The notes below the pieces were generated by a model that did no database searches, was not told the DNA's origin, and was given only the letters and a program-made list of their open reading frames with translations. Positions 33,304-43,137 of a stretch of 64,000 nt of DNA are shown here, piece after piece. The stretch lies in contig JAGUZQ010000120.1 of assembly GCA_020060765.1 (NCBI GenBank), positions 62,001 through 126,000 on the forward strand, read 5' to 3'. The position numbers and the translations under genes are program-made. Origin of the DNA: Planctomycetota bacterium (GTDB lineage Bacteria; Planctomycetota; SZUA-567). Numbering within the stretch: position 1 is the first letter of the stretch; each line of letters starts with the position of its first letter.

Positions 33304-34265
33304 TCCCGCCCCTTGCCCGAATCGCTGATCTCGGTCAGCGCGCGCGGATACGGCTCGAAAAAAGCCTGCGCTGCCAGATAAGACTCATCGAACCGCACCA
33401 CCCAGGAATGCAGAATTTCCCGCGGCACGCTGAGCGGAACCTGCCCGGCGCGGTATTCTTCCAATATTTCGGCAAACATTTTTTTCTCGCGCGCATTCAG
33501 CAATCTGGAAAAATGCCCGGCCATGTGCTGCAAGACATTTATCAGGCTGGTAAAACGCGGAGTTTTGCCCAGTGCCGCGCGCAGATGGTTTTCGTAATCG
33601 GCGAAAACCTCCTCCACCGGCAGAGGCGCGCTATTGGCCGTGATTTTTCCCAGCAGTTTCAACTCTTTCCGGTTATAAGCCATCAGCAGATACTTGTAAC
33701 GCGACTGATAATCGACCAGTTTTCGCATAGCCGGGTTCTCTCTCATCATTCGGAAATCGGCTAACGCAAAAATCGCGGTCAGAAAATGTTCGCGGATGGT
33801 GAAGTTGCGCAAACGCCCCTCGTCTTCCAGGGGATGGGAGGGAAACGCCTGCCGCAGCGCGCCGCCGAAAAAACCGGCGCCCTTGGCGACCGCTCCTTCC
33901 CTGGTTAGATCCTTGTGAATTTTCACTCTCGACAAACCGCAGGAAGGAGATTTCTCCTTCAGGATAAACCCGTCGAAGTCGGCGGCGTTTCCAACATAAG
34001 CGGCGCAGAAAGTTTCCATCTCCGCCGTGAGATCGCGCCCGGTCGTCGGCTGCATCAGCTTCAAACCGCCTGTTCCGCGCACGACGCGGATCGGATCGCG
34101 CGGCACGCCAAGGCCGATTTCCATCTCCGGGCAGACCGGCAAAACCTCCGCGAATTCCGCCAACTTCATCACAAAAGCATCGGTTTTGATCGCGCCGTTG
34201 TAGCGGCAGGCCGCGAAGCCCAGGCATTTACTCGCCGCGAGTCTCGGTCGGGGAAAATCCCGCAT
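33297..34265 (-). CDS. DUF523-DUF1722 (YbgA-like) protein
   Basis: 322 aa. The N-terminal DUF523 domain (about 1-150) has SKCLGFAACRYNG and SPSCGL, cysteines that in the TudS group hold an iron-sulfur cluster for thiouracil desulfuration. The C-terminal DUF1722 (about 180-300) has YQSRYKYLLMAYN and LINVLQHMAGHF. The two-domain order matches YbgA-like proteins. The ATG at 34265 has AAGGA upstream and lies 38 nt inside the end of the GT39-like gene on the same strand, so the pair is probably cotranslated. Enzyme activity is not established for this arrangement. Confidence 0.82.
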   Translation of the reverse strand: MRDFPRPRLAASKCLGFAACRYNGAIKTDAFVMKLAEFAEVLPVCPEMEIGLGVPRDPIRVVRGTGGLKLMQPTTGRDLTAEMETFCAAYVGNAADFDGFILKEKSPSCGLSRVKIHKDLTREGAVAKGAGFFGGALRQAFPSHPLEDEGRLRNFTIREHFLTAIFALADFRMMRENPAMRKLVDYQSRYKYLLMAYNRKELKLLGKITANSAPLPVEEVFADYENHLRAALGKTPRFTSLINVLQHMAGHFSRLLNAREKKMFAEILEEYRAGQVPLSVPREILHSWVVRFDESYLAAQAFFEPYPRALTEISDSGKGRDY

Positions 34266-35817
34266 CAGCTTCGTCCTTTCCAGTTGAAGCAAGGCAATAA
34301 ATCTTGAAAAAACCGGCGTTACATATTTCCCGCACCTCCAGGCCTGCGGGAATGGTGTCGGGGATCTTCTCCCGCAGGAACGAGACCATTTCCTCAGCCC
34401 TGGTCAGGCTGCACGAAATAAAAATTGGCGTTCGTCCCACCAGATGCCGACGCATGTCTTCCGCGTCTATTTTTTCGCTGCGATAATACATGAAAGGAGC
34501 CTCGAACTTCTGCGTAATCGACCGCGCGAAAATCAGCGCAAAAAGATCGCTGGTGTCCGTGAACGCTGTAATTTTCTTCTTCCCGGCCAATTCGCCCAAC
34601 TGTTCCATGGTCTTTAACGGATGAAAACCGTGATGGCAATACATGTCGTAAAGAGTAAAAGGCTTGTCCTCGCGCCCGTATCTCTGGCCATAACCGGCGC
34701 CTTCCGCTTCCCGCTTTACTCCGGAGAGGATCAGAAAGCCCAGCAGCAAAACAGAAATCGCCGCGCCCACCCGGGGCAAACTTTCGCGCAATGCTTTTAC
34801 CGCCGCCGCCACCGGCAGCGCCAAGCATCCCAACCACAGCGGCAGCAGCGGCGTCAGCGTCCGCGAATACGGCACGTTATGCGGCATCAGCAGAAACACC
34901 GGGGGCAACACCAGGCACGCGACAATCAGGCACAATTGCCGACGAGCGCCAAGGGCAACCTCCGTTTTTTTCATTACCTGGATCAGCAGACTTCCCACAC
35001 CCGCCACAAGCAGCGGAGCCAGCAGCCATAAATCCTTCAGCGTAAACCAAAGCCATTCTCCCCACACGCCGAGGACAGTCGCGTCCGCGTTCCAGTTCTT
35101 GCGCCCATGCTCCAGCAGTTCCGGGAAGACGCAAACGTAGAACAAGAGTCCCGCAAACGGCGTCGCGCAAATCCACAGCAGACGCAGCGCCAGCTTTCCG
35201 TTCCGCCAAGGCTTTTGTGGAATACTGTCCAATACTGCCCACAGCGCCAGCACTCCGCAGACCAGCAGATTCGTCGGCACAATCCCCACCGCCACCGCCG
35301 AAGCCAACGCATAAAGCAGCGCAGTCCAAATTCGCGGATTGTCCAGGTGCAGCACCAGTCCCAGCAACGCAACACCGACCGGCAACCATGACGGTCCGTA
35401 CCCGCGCAACTGGCAGGAAAAATTCAACGCCACATGACTGGTCGCAAATATCAGCGCCGCCAGCGCTCCGCTTTTTGCCGAGATTTTTTCAAATACCAGC
35501 CAGACGACCAGAGTCGCGACCGTGAACATCAGGCATGGCAGCAGCCGCAAGCCGAAAACCGAAAGCGTTTCGATGCCAAGAAAACCGCGCCAGAGACCCA
35601 GCATCATGCTGAACAGGATGTGATTATTCGGAGCGCTATAATCGGTAAAAGGTGTGAGCAGGTCGCCGGTCGCGAAATGAATCAGCGTATATGCTTCGTC
35701 GTACCAGAATTCGTCGGCGAGGTGGGGCGTAGCGAGATAGAATGATACCGCAAACAACAGCGCCGGAATCGCCAGACGCCCGCAACGGGATATTGTCAGC
35801 CCGACATTTTCAGCCAC
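34228..35817 (-). CDS. GT39/ArnT-like membrane glycosyltransferase
   Basis: 529 aa, with about 10-12 membrane segments in the first 370 residues and a soluble C-terminal part. EFWYDEAYTLIHF after the first segment holds the acidic pair expected for dolichyl/undecaprenyl-phosphate-sugar mannosyltransferase-type (GT39/PMT_2) enzymes, and PHNVPYSRTLTPLLPLWLG lies in the later helices. These enzymes move a sugar from a lipid carrier to an acceptor outside the membrane. The start is a GTG with a G-rich stretch before it. It overlaps the next gene by 38 nt and lies 35 nt after smpB. The exact family is uncertain; the membrane topology and acidic motif support the class. Confidence 0.72.
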   Translation of the reverse strand: MAENVGLTISRCGRLAIPALLFAVSFYLATPHLADEFWYDEAYTLIHFATGDLLTPFTDYSAPNNHILFSMMLGLWRGFLGIETLSVFGLRLLPCLMFTVATLVVWLVFEKISAKSGALAALIFATSHVALNFSCQLRGYGPSWLPVGVALLGLVLHLDNPRIWTALLYALASAVAVGIVPTNLLVCGVLALWAVLDSIPQKPWRNGKLALRLLWICATPFAGLLFYVCVFPELLEHGRKNWNADATVLGVWGEWLWFTLKDLWLLAPLLVAGVGSLLIQVMKKTEVALGARRQLCLIVACLVLPPVFLLMPHNVPYSRTLTPLLPLWLGCLALPVAAAVKALRESLPRVGAAISVLLLGFLILSGVKREAEGAGYGQRYGREDKPFTLYDMYCHHGFHPLKTMEQLGELAGKKKITAFTDTSDLFALIFARSITQKFEAPFMYYRSEKIDAEDMRRHLVGRTPIFISCSLTRAEEMVSFLREKIPDTIPAGLEVREICNAGFFKIYCLASTGKDEADAGFSPTETRGE

Positions 35818-35852
35818 ATCCGCCCCCCGTACCCTGCCAACCTTGACAGGGA

Positions 35853-36335
35853 CTAGCGTCCGTATTGCCGCCGCGCGCGATCCTGGTCGCGCTTGGTTTC
35901 CCGATCGCGGAGAGTCTCGCGCTTATCGTACAGTTTCTTGCCCCGCACCAGACCCAGTTCAACTTTAGCCAGCCCGCGCCGCCAGTGTAGATCGAGCGGC
36001 ACCAGTGTCAGTCCCTTTTCCTGCACCGCGGTTTTCAGTTTCCTGATCTCGCGTTTCTTTACCAGCAACTTGCGGTTACGGTCGGGAACATGGTTCATCT
36101 CGTGACCCATCGCATATTCGGAAATATTCAGGCCGACCAACACCAGCTCCCCCTCGCGCACCGTGGCGTAGCAGTCGGTGAACGCGAGATTTTTCATCCG
36201 CAAGCTTTTCACCTCAGTCCCCGTCAGCGCGATGCCGCACTCCAGCTGCTGCATCACCTCGTAATTGTGAAACGCTTTCTTGTTTTTCGCGATCAGGCTG
36301 GTTCCGTCCTCGTCCTGCGCCTTGTTCTTCGCCAT
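35853..36335 (-). CDS. smpB: SsrA-binding protein SmpB
   Basis: 160 aa, the normal size. It carries the SmpB pattern IAKNKKAFHNYEV, GIALTGTEVKSLR, YAMGHEMNHVPDRNRKLL and the basic tail KKLYDKRETLRDRETKRD. SmpB delivers tmRNA to stalled ribosomes. The ATG directly abuts the stop of the upstream M15 peptidase gene, with GGAG before it, so the two are cotranscribed. Together with the NFACT-R protein, it gives two ribosome-rescue-related genes within 4 kb, although on opposite strands. Confidence 0.97.
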   Translation of the reverse strand: MAKNKAQDEDGTSLIAKNKKAFHNYEVMQQLECGIALTGTEVKSLRMKNLAFTDCYATVREGELVLVGLNISEYAMGHEMNHVPDRNRKLLVKKREIRKLKTAVQEKGLTLVPLDLHWRRGLAKVELGLVRGKKLYDKRETLRDRETKRDQDRARRQYGR

Positions 36336-37499
36336 TCAATCTCCGTCCGTTACCGGCAAGTTCTCCTCCGGCGCGCGCCAGGAGGTTTTCTTTTCCCGCC
36401 ATTCCCGTTCGTCCAGTTCAGCGAAGCGCCTGCTCTTCCAGGAAAATTCCTGTTTGCGCCCGCGCGCATCGTGGTGAAACGCCCAGCGCGCCCGGTGTCC
36501 GCGCAGATCCAGGTGCATTGTCACGGTGTGGTCGCCGGTGGCGAAAGTATACACCCCGATGCCGCCGACCGGAAGATATTTGTCAGCCTGCAAATCCTCG
36601 ATCAGCGCCACCAGCCACAGCCCGTCAAGGCGATCAACCTTGCCGTCGCCGGTAAGATCGTCCATCTTCCCGTCCCCGTCGGCGTCAATGATATAATCGA
36701 AAGCATCGGCATAGGCATGGCGGCTGAAAGCGCCGGAACCGATTTTGCGGTTGTAGCGGGGGGAACGGAACGCGCTGATGATTTTCAGCGCGCCTGACTT
36801 AACCTTTTGCCGCGCAAGTGCGTCGCGGAAATTTTCCAACGCCAGCAGGAGAGGGTAACACACCGGCGCGTAATCCGAATGCCGCTTGCCGTCGTCCTCG
36901 CCGGCTACCACCAATTCGCCCAGGGTGACGGTAGGAGAGACCAGCAACTTTTCCGTCTCCGCCGAAATACCGATAAACCATTTCGGCGGGACATATGTGT
37001 CCGCGTTTGCCTTCACCTTCGCTACGCCGCTTTTCGCCGGGTCGCGGTACAGGCCAAAGACAAAACCGTCCAGGCTGAGATATCCCCGCCGGGACAGTTC
37101 CGCCTTGTGCGGAACATAAACGCACAAGGTCAGCGCCCCGACCCGCCCGCCTTCATCCAGTCCCAGCCGCACGAAATGCGGGCCGACCTGTTCCGGCGCA
37201 AGCAGTCTAACTTCCTCGCCTCCGCCGCGATAAGTCAAGATATTGTCAGTCTCGACCGCAGTAATCCGCGCCTTGCGGTTGCCGCTCGTGGCGGTCACCA
37301 TAACCGTGCCGCCCGGCGCGCAGGCCACCAGCGCGTTACCGGGAAAAACGATCGACAGTTCCGCGCCGTCTGTCGGATTTTCCCAGCAACAGGAAAGCTT
37401 GAAACTGCTCTCCTGATTTTCACCAGCCTTAATCCCGCCACAGACAACAGCCGCCAGCCAGATCAGCGACGCCAATTGCAAACTCTTCCGCAAACTCAT
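36336..37499 (-). CDS. Exported M15-type (D-Ala-D-Ala carboxypeptidase-like) metallopeptidase
   Basis: 387 aa. The N-terminal signal peptide is about 1-25. The first roughly 200 residues are beta-rich without a recognised fold. The C-terminal half is an M15 zinc peptidase: ISAFRSPRYNRKIGSGAFSR followed by HAYADAFDYI (His and Asp ligands) and VTMHLDLRGHRARW (third ligand His). Between them is DADGDGKMDDLTGDGKVDRL, two EF-hand/dockerin-like calcium loops, an insertion I recall from other exported M15 relatives. A role in peptidoglycan trimming is inferred. The ATG at 37499 has GGAG eight nt upstream. smpB follows with no gap. Confidence 0.75.
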   Translation of the reverse strand: MSLRKSLQLASLIWLAAVVCGGIKAGENQESSFKLSCCWENPTDGAELSIVFPGNALVACAPGGTVMVTATSGNRKARITAVETDNILTYRGGGEEVRLLAPEQVGPHFVRLGLDEGGRVGALTLCVYVPHKAELSRRGYLSLDGFVFGLYRDPAKSGVAKVKANADTYVPPKWFIGISAETEKLLVSPTVTLGELVVAGEDDGKRHSDYAPVCYPLLLALENFRDALARQKVKSGALKIISAFRSPRYNRKIGSGAFSRHAYADAFDYIIDADGDGKMDDLTGDGKVDRLDGLWLVALIEDLQADKYLPVGGIGVYTFATGDHTVTMHLDLRGHRARWAFHHDARGRKQEFSWKSRRFAELDEREWREKKTSWRAPEENLPVTDGD

Positions 37500-37560
37500 A
37501 TATATCTCTCCACGCAATCATCAATGCGCGGAATATTATATCAGTTTCGGTCGAAATTGT

Positions 37561-39948
37561 CTATCTGCCAGCAAGTTTCACATCTTCGGGCAGGTCGAGG
37601 TCAACCTTCGGCTTGCCGGACGACAGTTGCCACGACACTGAAATTTTTCCGCGCGGAGCAGGAATCACCGCCTTGACGCTGGCGATTCCCGGCGCGAAAA
37701 ACGGGTCTATCTCGACCTCCCGCCAGCCAGGAGCGGTTTGCCGTACGCCTGCCAGCAGGTTAACCAGATGGTAACACGGATGCGCGCTCCAGGCGTGGGT
37801 GCAGGAATGATTGTTGGTTTCGTTCCAGGTGAAGATTTCCCAGGTGGTGCCGGTCGAAAGCATCGGCTCCCAGCCGCGACGGATGTAGTCCATGCATTCC
37901 TGCCGGTAGCCGCGCCTCCCCATCTCGGTCAGCATGTATGCGCTCCAGAAAGCGCTGGGTTGCGCGCGCGTCATCTCCTCCCCGCGCAGGCAGGGCAGGA
38001 CGATTTCGTTTATCATCGTCTCTTCCGCTTCCGGCACAAGTTCCAGCATCAGCGCCAGGATCTGATCGTGCACGGATTCCACGCCCGACGGTGTACCGTC
38101 CGCTTCAAGCCCGCCAAACATTAGTTTCGTTTCAGGGTTATAGAAATATTTCCTGGCGAGGGTGGTGTGTTCGGTCAGACGTTTCTCAAAATCCAATGCC
38201 TTATCTGTCAACCCGGCCGCGCGCAACATTTTGGCCATCGCGTCCAGCGCCAGCAAGTAATAGAGATTAAGCAGAGTCGGCTCGCCGTAACCCTTGTACA
38301 ACGGCGCCCAGTCGCCGAAATACCAGAAGCGCTCGTCGTGCCGCAACAACCCGTGCGCTCCCCGCGCCCTGGGCGAATCGAAATAGGAGAAGATGCCTTC
38401 CGCCACCGGCAGCATTTCCTTGAACAGGTCGATCTCGCCGGTCTGCCAGTAATAATCCCAGTTGGTCATGATCCAGGTCAGCGCGAAATCCGGTAGGATG
38501 CAATTATACGCGATAGTCGGCGCGTGGCCGTAGGTCAGGCCGTGGGAAGTGCGCTGCCCGGCGATAGAGCGGATGCCGCGCGCGAAGAGGCGGGCGTCGC
38601 CATCGAGATAAAAAGTATTCCACGCCTGTACCCGCGCGTCGCCCCACCACTGCGCCTGTTCCCGCCAGGGCGTATCGACGTAGGCGTCGAGCGAACAGAT
38701 TTTCTGTGTATGCCGGCAGGCGGCGTGAATCCCGTTCAGCGTCTGGTCGGAACATTCAAAAACGCCCTGCATGGAAAAGGGATAGCCATACTCGCGCATC
38801 CGGATTTTCAGTTTCAAAAGCGAAGTGACGTCACGAGCGATCACGGTCACGTTACGGAACGCGAGCATATGGTAAAAATCGTGTTCCGTTTTTCCCGGCG
38901 CAAGGTGCAGGCGATTGGCCAGCGCAATGTTGCAGGCGTTGCCGGGTTGGATAAAAGCGGGCTTGCCGTCGCGCAGACACTGGTCGTATTGAAAATCTAT
39001 AATCTCGCCGCCAGTCGCGCCGACGGCGGAGATTTCAAGGTGACCGTAATAAATCTTGCCCAGATCAAGCGTGACGGCGCGGAAACTCCCCTGCCCCACC
39101 GGAGCCAGTTCGAATTCCAGCCAGCCGTTGTCGCTCCTTGCAGCGATGTCCTTGCCCGAGTCCCAGGCGGAAACTTTTTTCCCTTCACCGATCCAGCCCC
39201 AGGAAATATTCTCGCGCGTTTTGTAATCCCTTCCCGATTTGCCGACAGCGTGCGCGGTGATGCCGACCGGAGCGATGAAACTGTCGGCCAGGTGCGGAAT
39301 CCCGCGCGGCTCGACCGTGTCCCACGGTGGTCGACCGAAGGTAATCTCGCCTGGAACCATCCCCACATGCGGCGGCACTTCGTAATCGTCGCTGAAAGCT
39401 TCCCAGGAATTGTCCTCCGTACTCCAGGCGTCAGCCGGAGGAGTTTGGGCATGAATCCAGTCCCGCCCGTCCACGGCGGCGTCAAAATCCTCCTGAAAGT
39501 CAAGCTGCACGGAATAGCGCGCGGTCATCACCCGGTGGCCGGTGGAGCGGCGCATTTTCCAAGACAGATCCGACCTGATTTTCACTTCGCCGATATCAGC
39601 CGCGCACAACATACCCGCGATGGATTTGTGAATATATTGGAACGTGCCGATACCGGGAGTATAGGCTTCAACTGTTACCCTGTTCGCACCAACACGCAGA
39701 TAGCGCGAGATGTCGACTTCGTCGAACGGCCAATGATCCTGATAACCGCGCGCCGGGCCGCGGCAGACATAGGCGCCATTGACATATAACCGGTAGCACT
39801 TGTCGGCAGTGATGAAAAACGGCACTGTCGCCGGAACTACAGCCAGTTCAAAATCCTTGCGGAACCACGCGTAATTATTGTACAGATACTTGCGCGGGTC
39901 AGGCCAGATCCATTTCGCATCATTCAATATGTGATTAGCGTGGAACAT
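37561..39948 (-). CDS. GH78-type alpha-L-rhamnosidase
   Basis: 795 aa, with no signal peptide. An N-terminal beta-sandwich (WIWPDPRKYLYNNYAWFRKDF, RLYVNGAYVCRGPARGY) binds or positions the substrate. The catalytic (alpha/alpha)6 barrel starts near residue 400, with DTPWREQAQWWGDARVQAW and the later TGTTWEIF and HAWSAHP, all typical of GH78 rhamnosidases. Such enzymes release terminal L-rhamnose from oligosaccharides. It is the third gene of a minus-strand operon with the aldolase-isomerase fusion and a URO-D gene, which strongly supports rhamnose use; cytoplasmic location fits processing of imported oligosaccharides. The ATG follows AAGGGG. Confidence 0.85.
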   Translation of the reverse strand: MFHANHILNDAKWIWPDPRKYLYNNYAWFRKDFELAVVPATVPFFITADKCYRLYVNGAYVCRGPARGYQDHWPFDEVDISRYLRVGANRVTVEAYTPGIGTFQYIHKSIAGMLCAADIGEVKIRSDLSWKMRRSTGHRVMTARYSVQLDFQEDFDAAVDGRDWIHAQTPPADAWSTEDNSWEAFSDDYEVPPHVGMVPGEITFGRPPWDTVEPRGIPHLADSFIAPVGITAHAVGKSGRDYKTRENISWGWIGEGKKVSAWDSGKDIAARSDNGWLEFELAPVGQGSFRAVTLDLGKIYYGHLEISAVGATGGEIIDFQYDQCLRDGKPAFIQPGNACNIALANRLHLAPGKTEHDFYHMLAFRNVTVIARDVTSLLKLKIRMREYGYPFSMQGVFECSDQTLNGIHAACRHTQKICSLDAYVDTPWREQAQWWGDARVQAWNTFYLDGDARLFARGIRSIAGQRTSHGLTYGHAPTIAYNCILPDFALTWIMTNWDYYWQTGEIDLFKEMLPVAEGIFSYFDSPRARGAHGLLRHDERFWYFGDWAPLYKGYGEPTLLNLYYLLALDAMAKMLRAAGLTDKALDFEKRLTEHTTLARKYFYNPETKLMFGGLEADGTPSGVESVHDQILALMLELVPEAEETMINEIVLPCLRGEEMTRAQPSAFWSAYMLTEMGRRGYRQECMDYIRRGWEPMLSTGTTWEIFTWNETNNHSCTHAWSAHPCYHLVNLLAGVRQTAPGWREVEIDPFFAPGIASVKAVIPAPRGKISVSWQLSSGKPKVDLDLPEDVKLAGR

Positions 39949-39987
39949 GCAGAACCCCTTTCTCAATCGGGAACCCCGTAATTACGA

Positions 39988-41016
39988 TCAAAGCGCTGCC
40001 GCCTGCGAGGCACGCAGGGACAACTGCCCTGCCTTATCCGCATACTCCCGGAAAAGTCGAAGATACAGTTGGTATTGCTCCAGGGATACGCCGGGAGGAG
40101 TCTGGTGGTCGCAACTGATAATAAGCCCTCCCTCCGCCGCCACGGGCAGCAGGCGTTCAAACTCGGCGCGCATCGCGGCTTCGCCCCGGTTCATCGTCAT
40201 CTTGTCGAAAGCTCCAATAAAACGGAACGAGGGATGCCGCTGACGCAAAACCGCGACGTCCACGCCAGCCTGCCGCTCCAGCGGCAGCACCCCATCGAGT
40301 CCGGCTGCTTCAAACCAGGGTATGGCGGTGCCGATATCTCCATCGGAATCGATAATGCACAGGCAGCCATGTTCCTGTATGCGAGGTATGACCTGCCGGT
40401 AATAGGGGAGCAGGAATTCATCAAACATTTCCTTGGAAAGCATAGGGCCGTGGTTGTAGCTCAAATCCTCGGCGAAAGTCATGAAGTCAGGCTGATAACG
40501 GGAAAAAATCTCGTCAATCACGCGCAACATGAATGCGGTCAGATCGGCGTTTATGCGGTGCATCAATTCCGCCTCGTCGTAGAAGGCGTAAAGATGATTC
40601 TCAATGCCGAACAGTCGGCGGGGAAACCAGAAAAAGCCGTCGAAGGTGAAACGCATCACAGCATTCCCTGCCTGCTGCTCCCGCGTCGCCAGGCTCCAGG
40701 ATTCGTGATTGACCGCGTTACGCGGATACAGAAACGGCAGCAGTCGCTCATATTCCTCTTCGTTGCTGACCAAACCGGCACCGTGACTGGCAGGGTGCGG
40801 ACAGTCGGGGGTGGTAACGGCGATCCATTCAGTCAGAAAAACATCCATGTCAAAATAGCGGTTGATAGCCGAGTTTTCCAAATCGCCCGGCAGCCCTTCC
40901 TGGCGCCAGCGCGCAACAGTTTCCGTCCACCAGCCCGCCCACTCTACCACCGGGAGACGGTCAAACGGCCGGAAATTCATCGCTGCCTGAAAGCGTTCCC
41001 GTGTCGTCATTTTCAT
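39988..41016 (-). CDS. URO-D-like protein within the rhamnose operon
   Basis: 342 aa of the URO-D superfamily: [48 protein letters not shown], then [24 protein letters not shown]. Its ending resembles that of 15574-16761 rather than 9733-10842. The start ATG overlaps the stop of the aldolase-isomerase gene (ATGA, 41013-41016), so translation is coupled. GH78 follows 39 nt later. Placement between rhamnose-releasing and rhamnose-metabolising enzymes suggests a role in this pathway or in handling a modified rhamnose (for example an O-methylated one), which is inference. A haem-synthesis role is unlikely here. Confidence 0.78.
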   Translation of the reverse strand: MKMTTRERFQAAMNFRPFDRLPVVEWAGWWTETVARWRQEGLPGDLENSAINRYFDMDVFLTEWIAVTTPDCPHPASHGAGLVSNEEEYERLLPFLYPRNAVNHESWSLATREQQAGNAVMRFTFDGFFWFPRRLFGIENHLYAFYDEAELMHRINADLTAFMLRVIDEIFSRYQPDFMTFAEDLSYNHGPMLSKEMFDEFLLPYYRQVIPRIQEHGCLCIIDSDGDIGTAIPWFEAAGLDGVLPLERQAGVDVAVLRQRHPSFRFIGAFDKMTMNRGEAAMRAEFERLLPVAAEGGLIISCDHQTPPGVSLEQYQLYLRLFREYADKAGQLSLRASQAAAL

Positions 41017-43001
41017 GCGCTGTCTCCGCGTTCCGCTTTCCGCGCCGTGGCCAACCATTCCCCGTCGCGGGGTACATTGCGACTGACGCAATAGTAATCC
41101 CAAACCGCCCCGAAGGGAAGCGACTTGTCTTCTTCCAGCCAAGCCAGGCGCGAGGTGTAATCGCCTTCCTCCTCTGCCCACCGCAATCGTGCGGCAGGTT
41201 CCAGCAGAGCCTGCAACAGCGCCTTGCGCATGTTGCGCGAGCCGATAACCCAGGCGGCGATGCGGTTAATGCTGGCGTCGAAAAAGTCCAAGCCGATATG
41301 CACGCGGTCAATGGCATTGCAACGGACTATCTCGCGCGCAATTGCCAGCAGGTCGTCGTTCAGCGTAATCACGTGGTCGCTGTCCCAGCGCACGCCCCGG
41401 CTCACGTGCAGCAGCAGTTCATCGACCCACAACAACGTCGAGCTGATCTTGTCGGCGATGGACTCGGTGGGATGGAAATGCCCCGCGTCGAGACACAACA
41501 ATTTATTATGCTTTACCGCATAACCCAGATAAAACTCGTGGCTGCCGACGACATAGCTTTCCGAGCCGATGCCGAACAGTTTGCTTTCCACCGCGTCTTT
41601 CAGGTAGCGTGAGGAAATCTCCTCGGAGAAAATCTCATCCAGTGCATCGCGCAACCGTTCGCGCGGCGCAGAGCGGTCGAAAGGCGTATCCTTGTAACCG
41701 TCGGGAATCCAGACATTGTTCACGCAGACCGAGCCGGTTGCGCGCCCCATCGCCGCGCCGATTTTTCGCGAAGCCTTGGCGTGGGCTATCCAGAATTTAC
41801 GAATGTCGTCGTTCTGATGGCTGAGGGTGAACCCATCGGCGGCGTGGGGATGCGAGAAAAAGCTGCCGTTGAAATCCAAACCGATGCCCAGTCTTTTCGC
41901 CCAGTCTATCCAGCCGGAAAAATGTTCGGGAGCCAGTTCGTCACGCCCGACAATTCTTCCGCCGGTTTCGGCGTAAATCGCATGGATATTCGCTTTTTTT
42001 CTGCCGGGAATCAGGGCAAAAGCCTGCTCCATATCGGCACGCAATTCCTCGCCGTTGCGCGCCCGACCGGGATAATTCCCCGTCGCCTGGATACCGCCGG
42101 TCAGGCCGGTGTCAGTCTGCTCGAAGCCGCCCACATCGTCACCTTGCCAGCAATGGATCGAAACCGGAATGTCATCCAGCAGCGCCAGCGCCTTTTCCAC
42201 ATCGACGCCGAGTTCGGCAAACTGCTCCTCCGCCAGCCGAAACATCTTTTGTATGCGCGTATCAGGCGAGGAAGATTTCGGCGTCCGGGAGAAGGCGTCT
42301 TTCAGCGACTGGTTGACTCCCGGTTTGCCGGGCAGGAGCAGGTTCCGCGTCTGCATGGTGCGGTTGAGATTGTCCAGTTCAGCAGGAGAAATTTCCTTGA
42401 CCCGGCGCGCAGGAAGAGCGGCCAGCAACGACCGCGCCGTCGCTTCGATCAGGTCGGTCACGTTCAGCGTCCAGTCGATCCCGCGCGGCGTCATCACCAC
42501 CAGCCCGTGGTTTTCCATCAGGAACGCGTTGTGCGTCGGCAGGAAAGGCCGGAAATTTTCCGCCAACCGTTCCGTCAGCGGTTCGGCATAAGGCACATTC
42601 GCCACCGGCCCGGCTTCGATCACGGCTTCGGGAAACACTGGCCGCGCCAGCCAGTTCTCGCCGTCGCTGGCCGCGAACGCGCAGACCGCCGCCGGGTGGC
42701 AGTGCATGACAGACACGACGTCCGGGCGTTCCCGGAAAAATTCCAGATACATCGGCGTCTCGCCGGTGGGTTTACGCTTTCCCGCCAGCACCTTCCCGGC
42801 GGTGTCTATCCAAACCAGGTCATCCTCGCCGATGTCGCCCTTGGGCACCTGCGTGGGCGTGATTAGAATGAGGTCGCTTTCCAGCCGCCAGGCCAGGTTG
42901 CCGCCGGTGCCGGCCACATAGCATTTTTCGCTCAATACCCGGCAGGCTCTGACAAATGCCTTTATCTCGTCCGCATACTTTTCCGAGAATTTAGTCGCCA
43001 T
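41013..43001 (-). CDS. rhaA: Class II aldolase - L-rhamnose isomerase fusion
   Basis: 662 aa. Residues 1-200 are a class II aldolase of the RhaD/FucA type: phosphate-binding GTGGNLAWR, Glu81 in [11 protein letters not shown], zinc-ligand candidates His100 and His102 in MHCHP and His165 in ENHG. Residues about 244-660 are a full-length L-rhamnose isomerase: [64 protein letters not shown]. The chain joins the first and third steps of rhamnose breakdown; the rhamnulokinase between them is not in the window. The ATG at 43001 has GGAG five nt upstream. It heads the operon and is divergent from a RhaS/R-like gene. Confidence 0.92.
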   Translation of the reverse strand: MATKFSEKYADEIKAFVRACRVLSEKCYVAGTGGNLAWRLESDLILITPTQVPKGDIGEDDLVWIDTAGKVLAGKRKPTGETPMYLEFFRERPDVVSVMHCHPAAVCAFAASDGENWLARPVFPEAVIEAGPVANVPYAEPLTERLAENFRPFLPTHNAFLMENHGLVVMTPRGIDWTLNVTDLIEATARSLLAALPARRVKEISPAELDNLNRTMQTRNLLLPGKPGVNQSLKDAFSRTPKSSSPDTRIQKMFRLAEEQFAELGVDVEKALALLDDIPVSIHCWQGDDVGGFEQTDTGLTGGIQATGNYPGRARNGEELRADMEQAFALIPGRKKANIHAIYAETGGRIVGRDELAPEHFSGWIDWAKRLGIGLDFNGSFFSHPHAADGFTLSHQNDDIRKFWIAHAKASRKIGAAMGRATGSVCVNNVWIPDGYKDTPFDRSAPRERLRDALDEIFSEEISSRYLKDAVESKLFGIGSESYVVGSHEFYLGYAVKHNKLLCLDAGHFHPTESIADKISSTLLWVDELLLHVSRGVRWDSDHVITLNDDLLAIAREIVRCNAIDRVHIGLDFFDASINRIAAWVIGSRNMRKALLQALLEPAARLRWAEEEGDYTSRLAWLEEDKSLPFGAVWDYYCVSRNVPRDGEWLATARKAERGDSA

Positions 43002-43072
43002 GATTTCTCCAATAAACAAACCGCTCTCTATTCCTGCCTGAAGTTTACTGCGGCAACAATAGTTATTCCTTG

Positions 43073-43101
43073 ATTATACGGTCGATTTATAGCACAATCC
43101 A
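43073..43101 (-). promoter_or_regulatory. Putative activator-dependent promoter of the rhamnose operon
   Basis: Minus strand: perfect -10 TATAAT (43073-43078), 17-nt spacer, weak -35 TGGATT (43096-43101). A weak -35 with a strong -10 beside a divergent AraC activator is the usual design. On the plus strand, TTGATT (43070-43075) and CACAAT (43093-43098), 17 nt apart, could serve the AraC gene. Confidence 0.5.
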
Positions 43102-43137
43102 GGCGAACGATTTTGCAATACCGTCAACGGGAATCCC

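Noticed and set aside
36714-36860. Dockerin domain marking a cellulosome component in the M15 peptidase
   Set aside because: Only one short stretch with two calcium-loop-like motifs lies between the zinc ligands of the peptidase, not a separate C-terminal dockerin; similar insertions are recalled from other exported M15 proteins.
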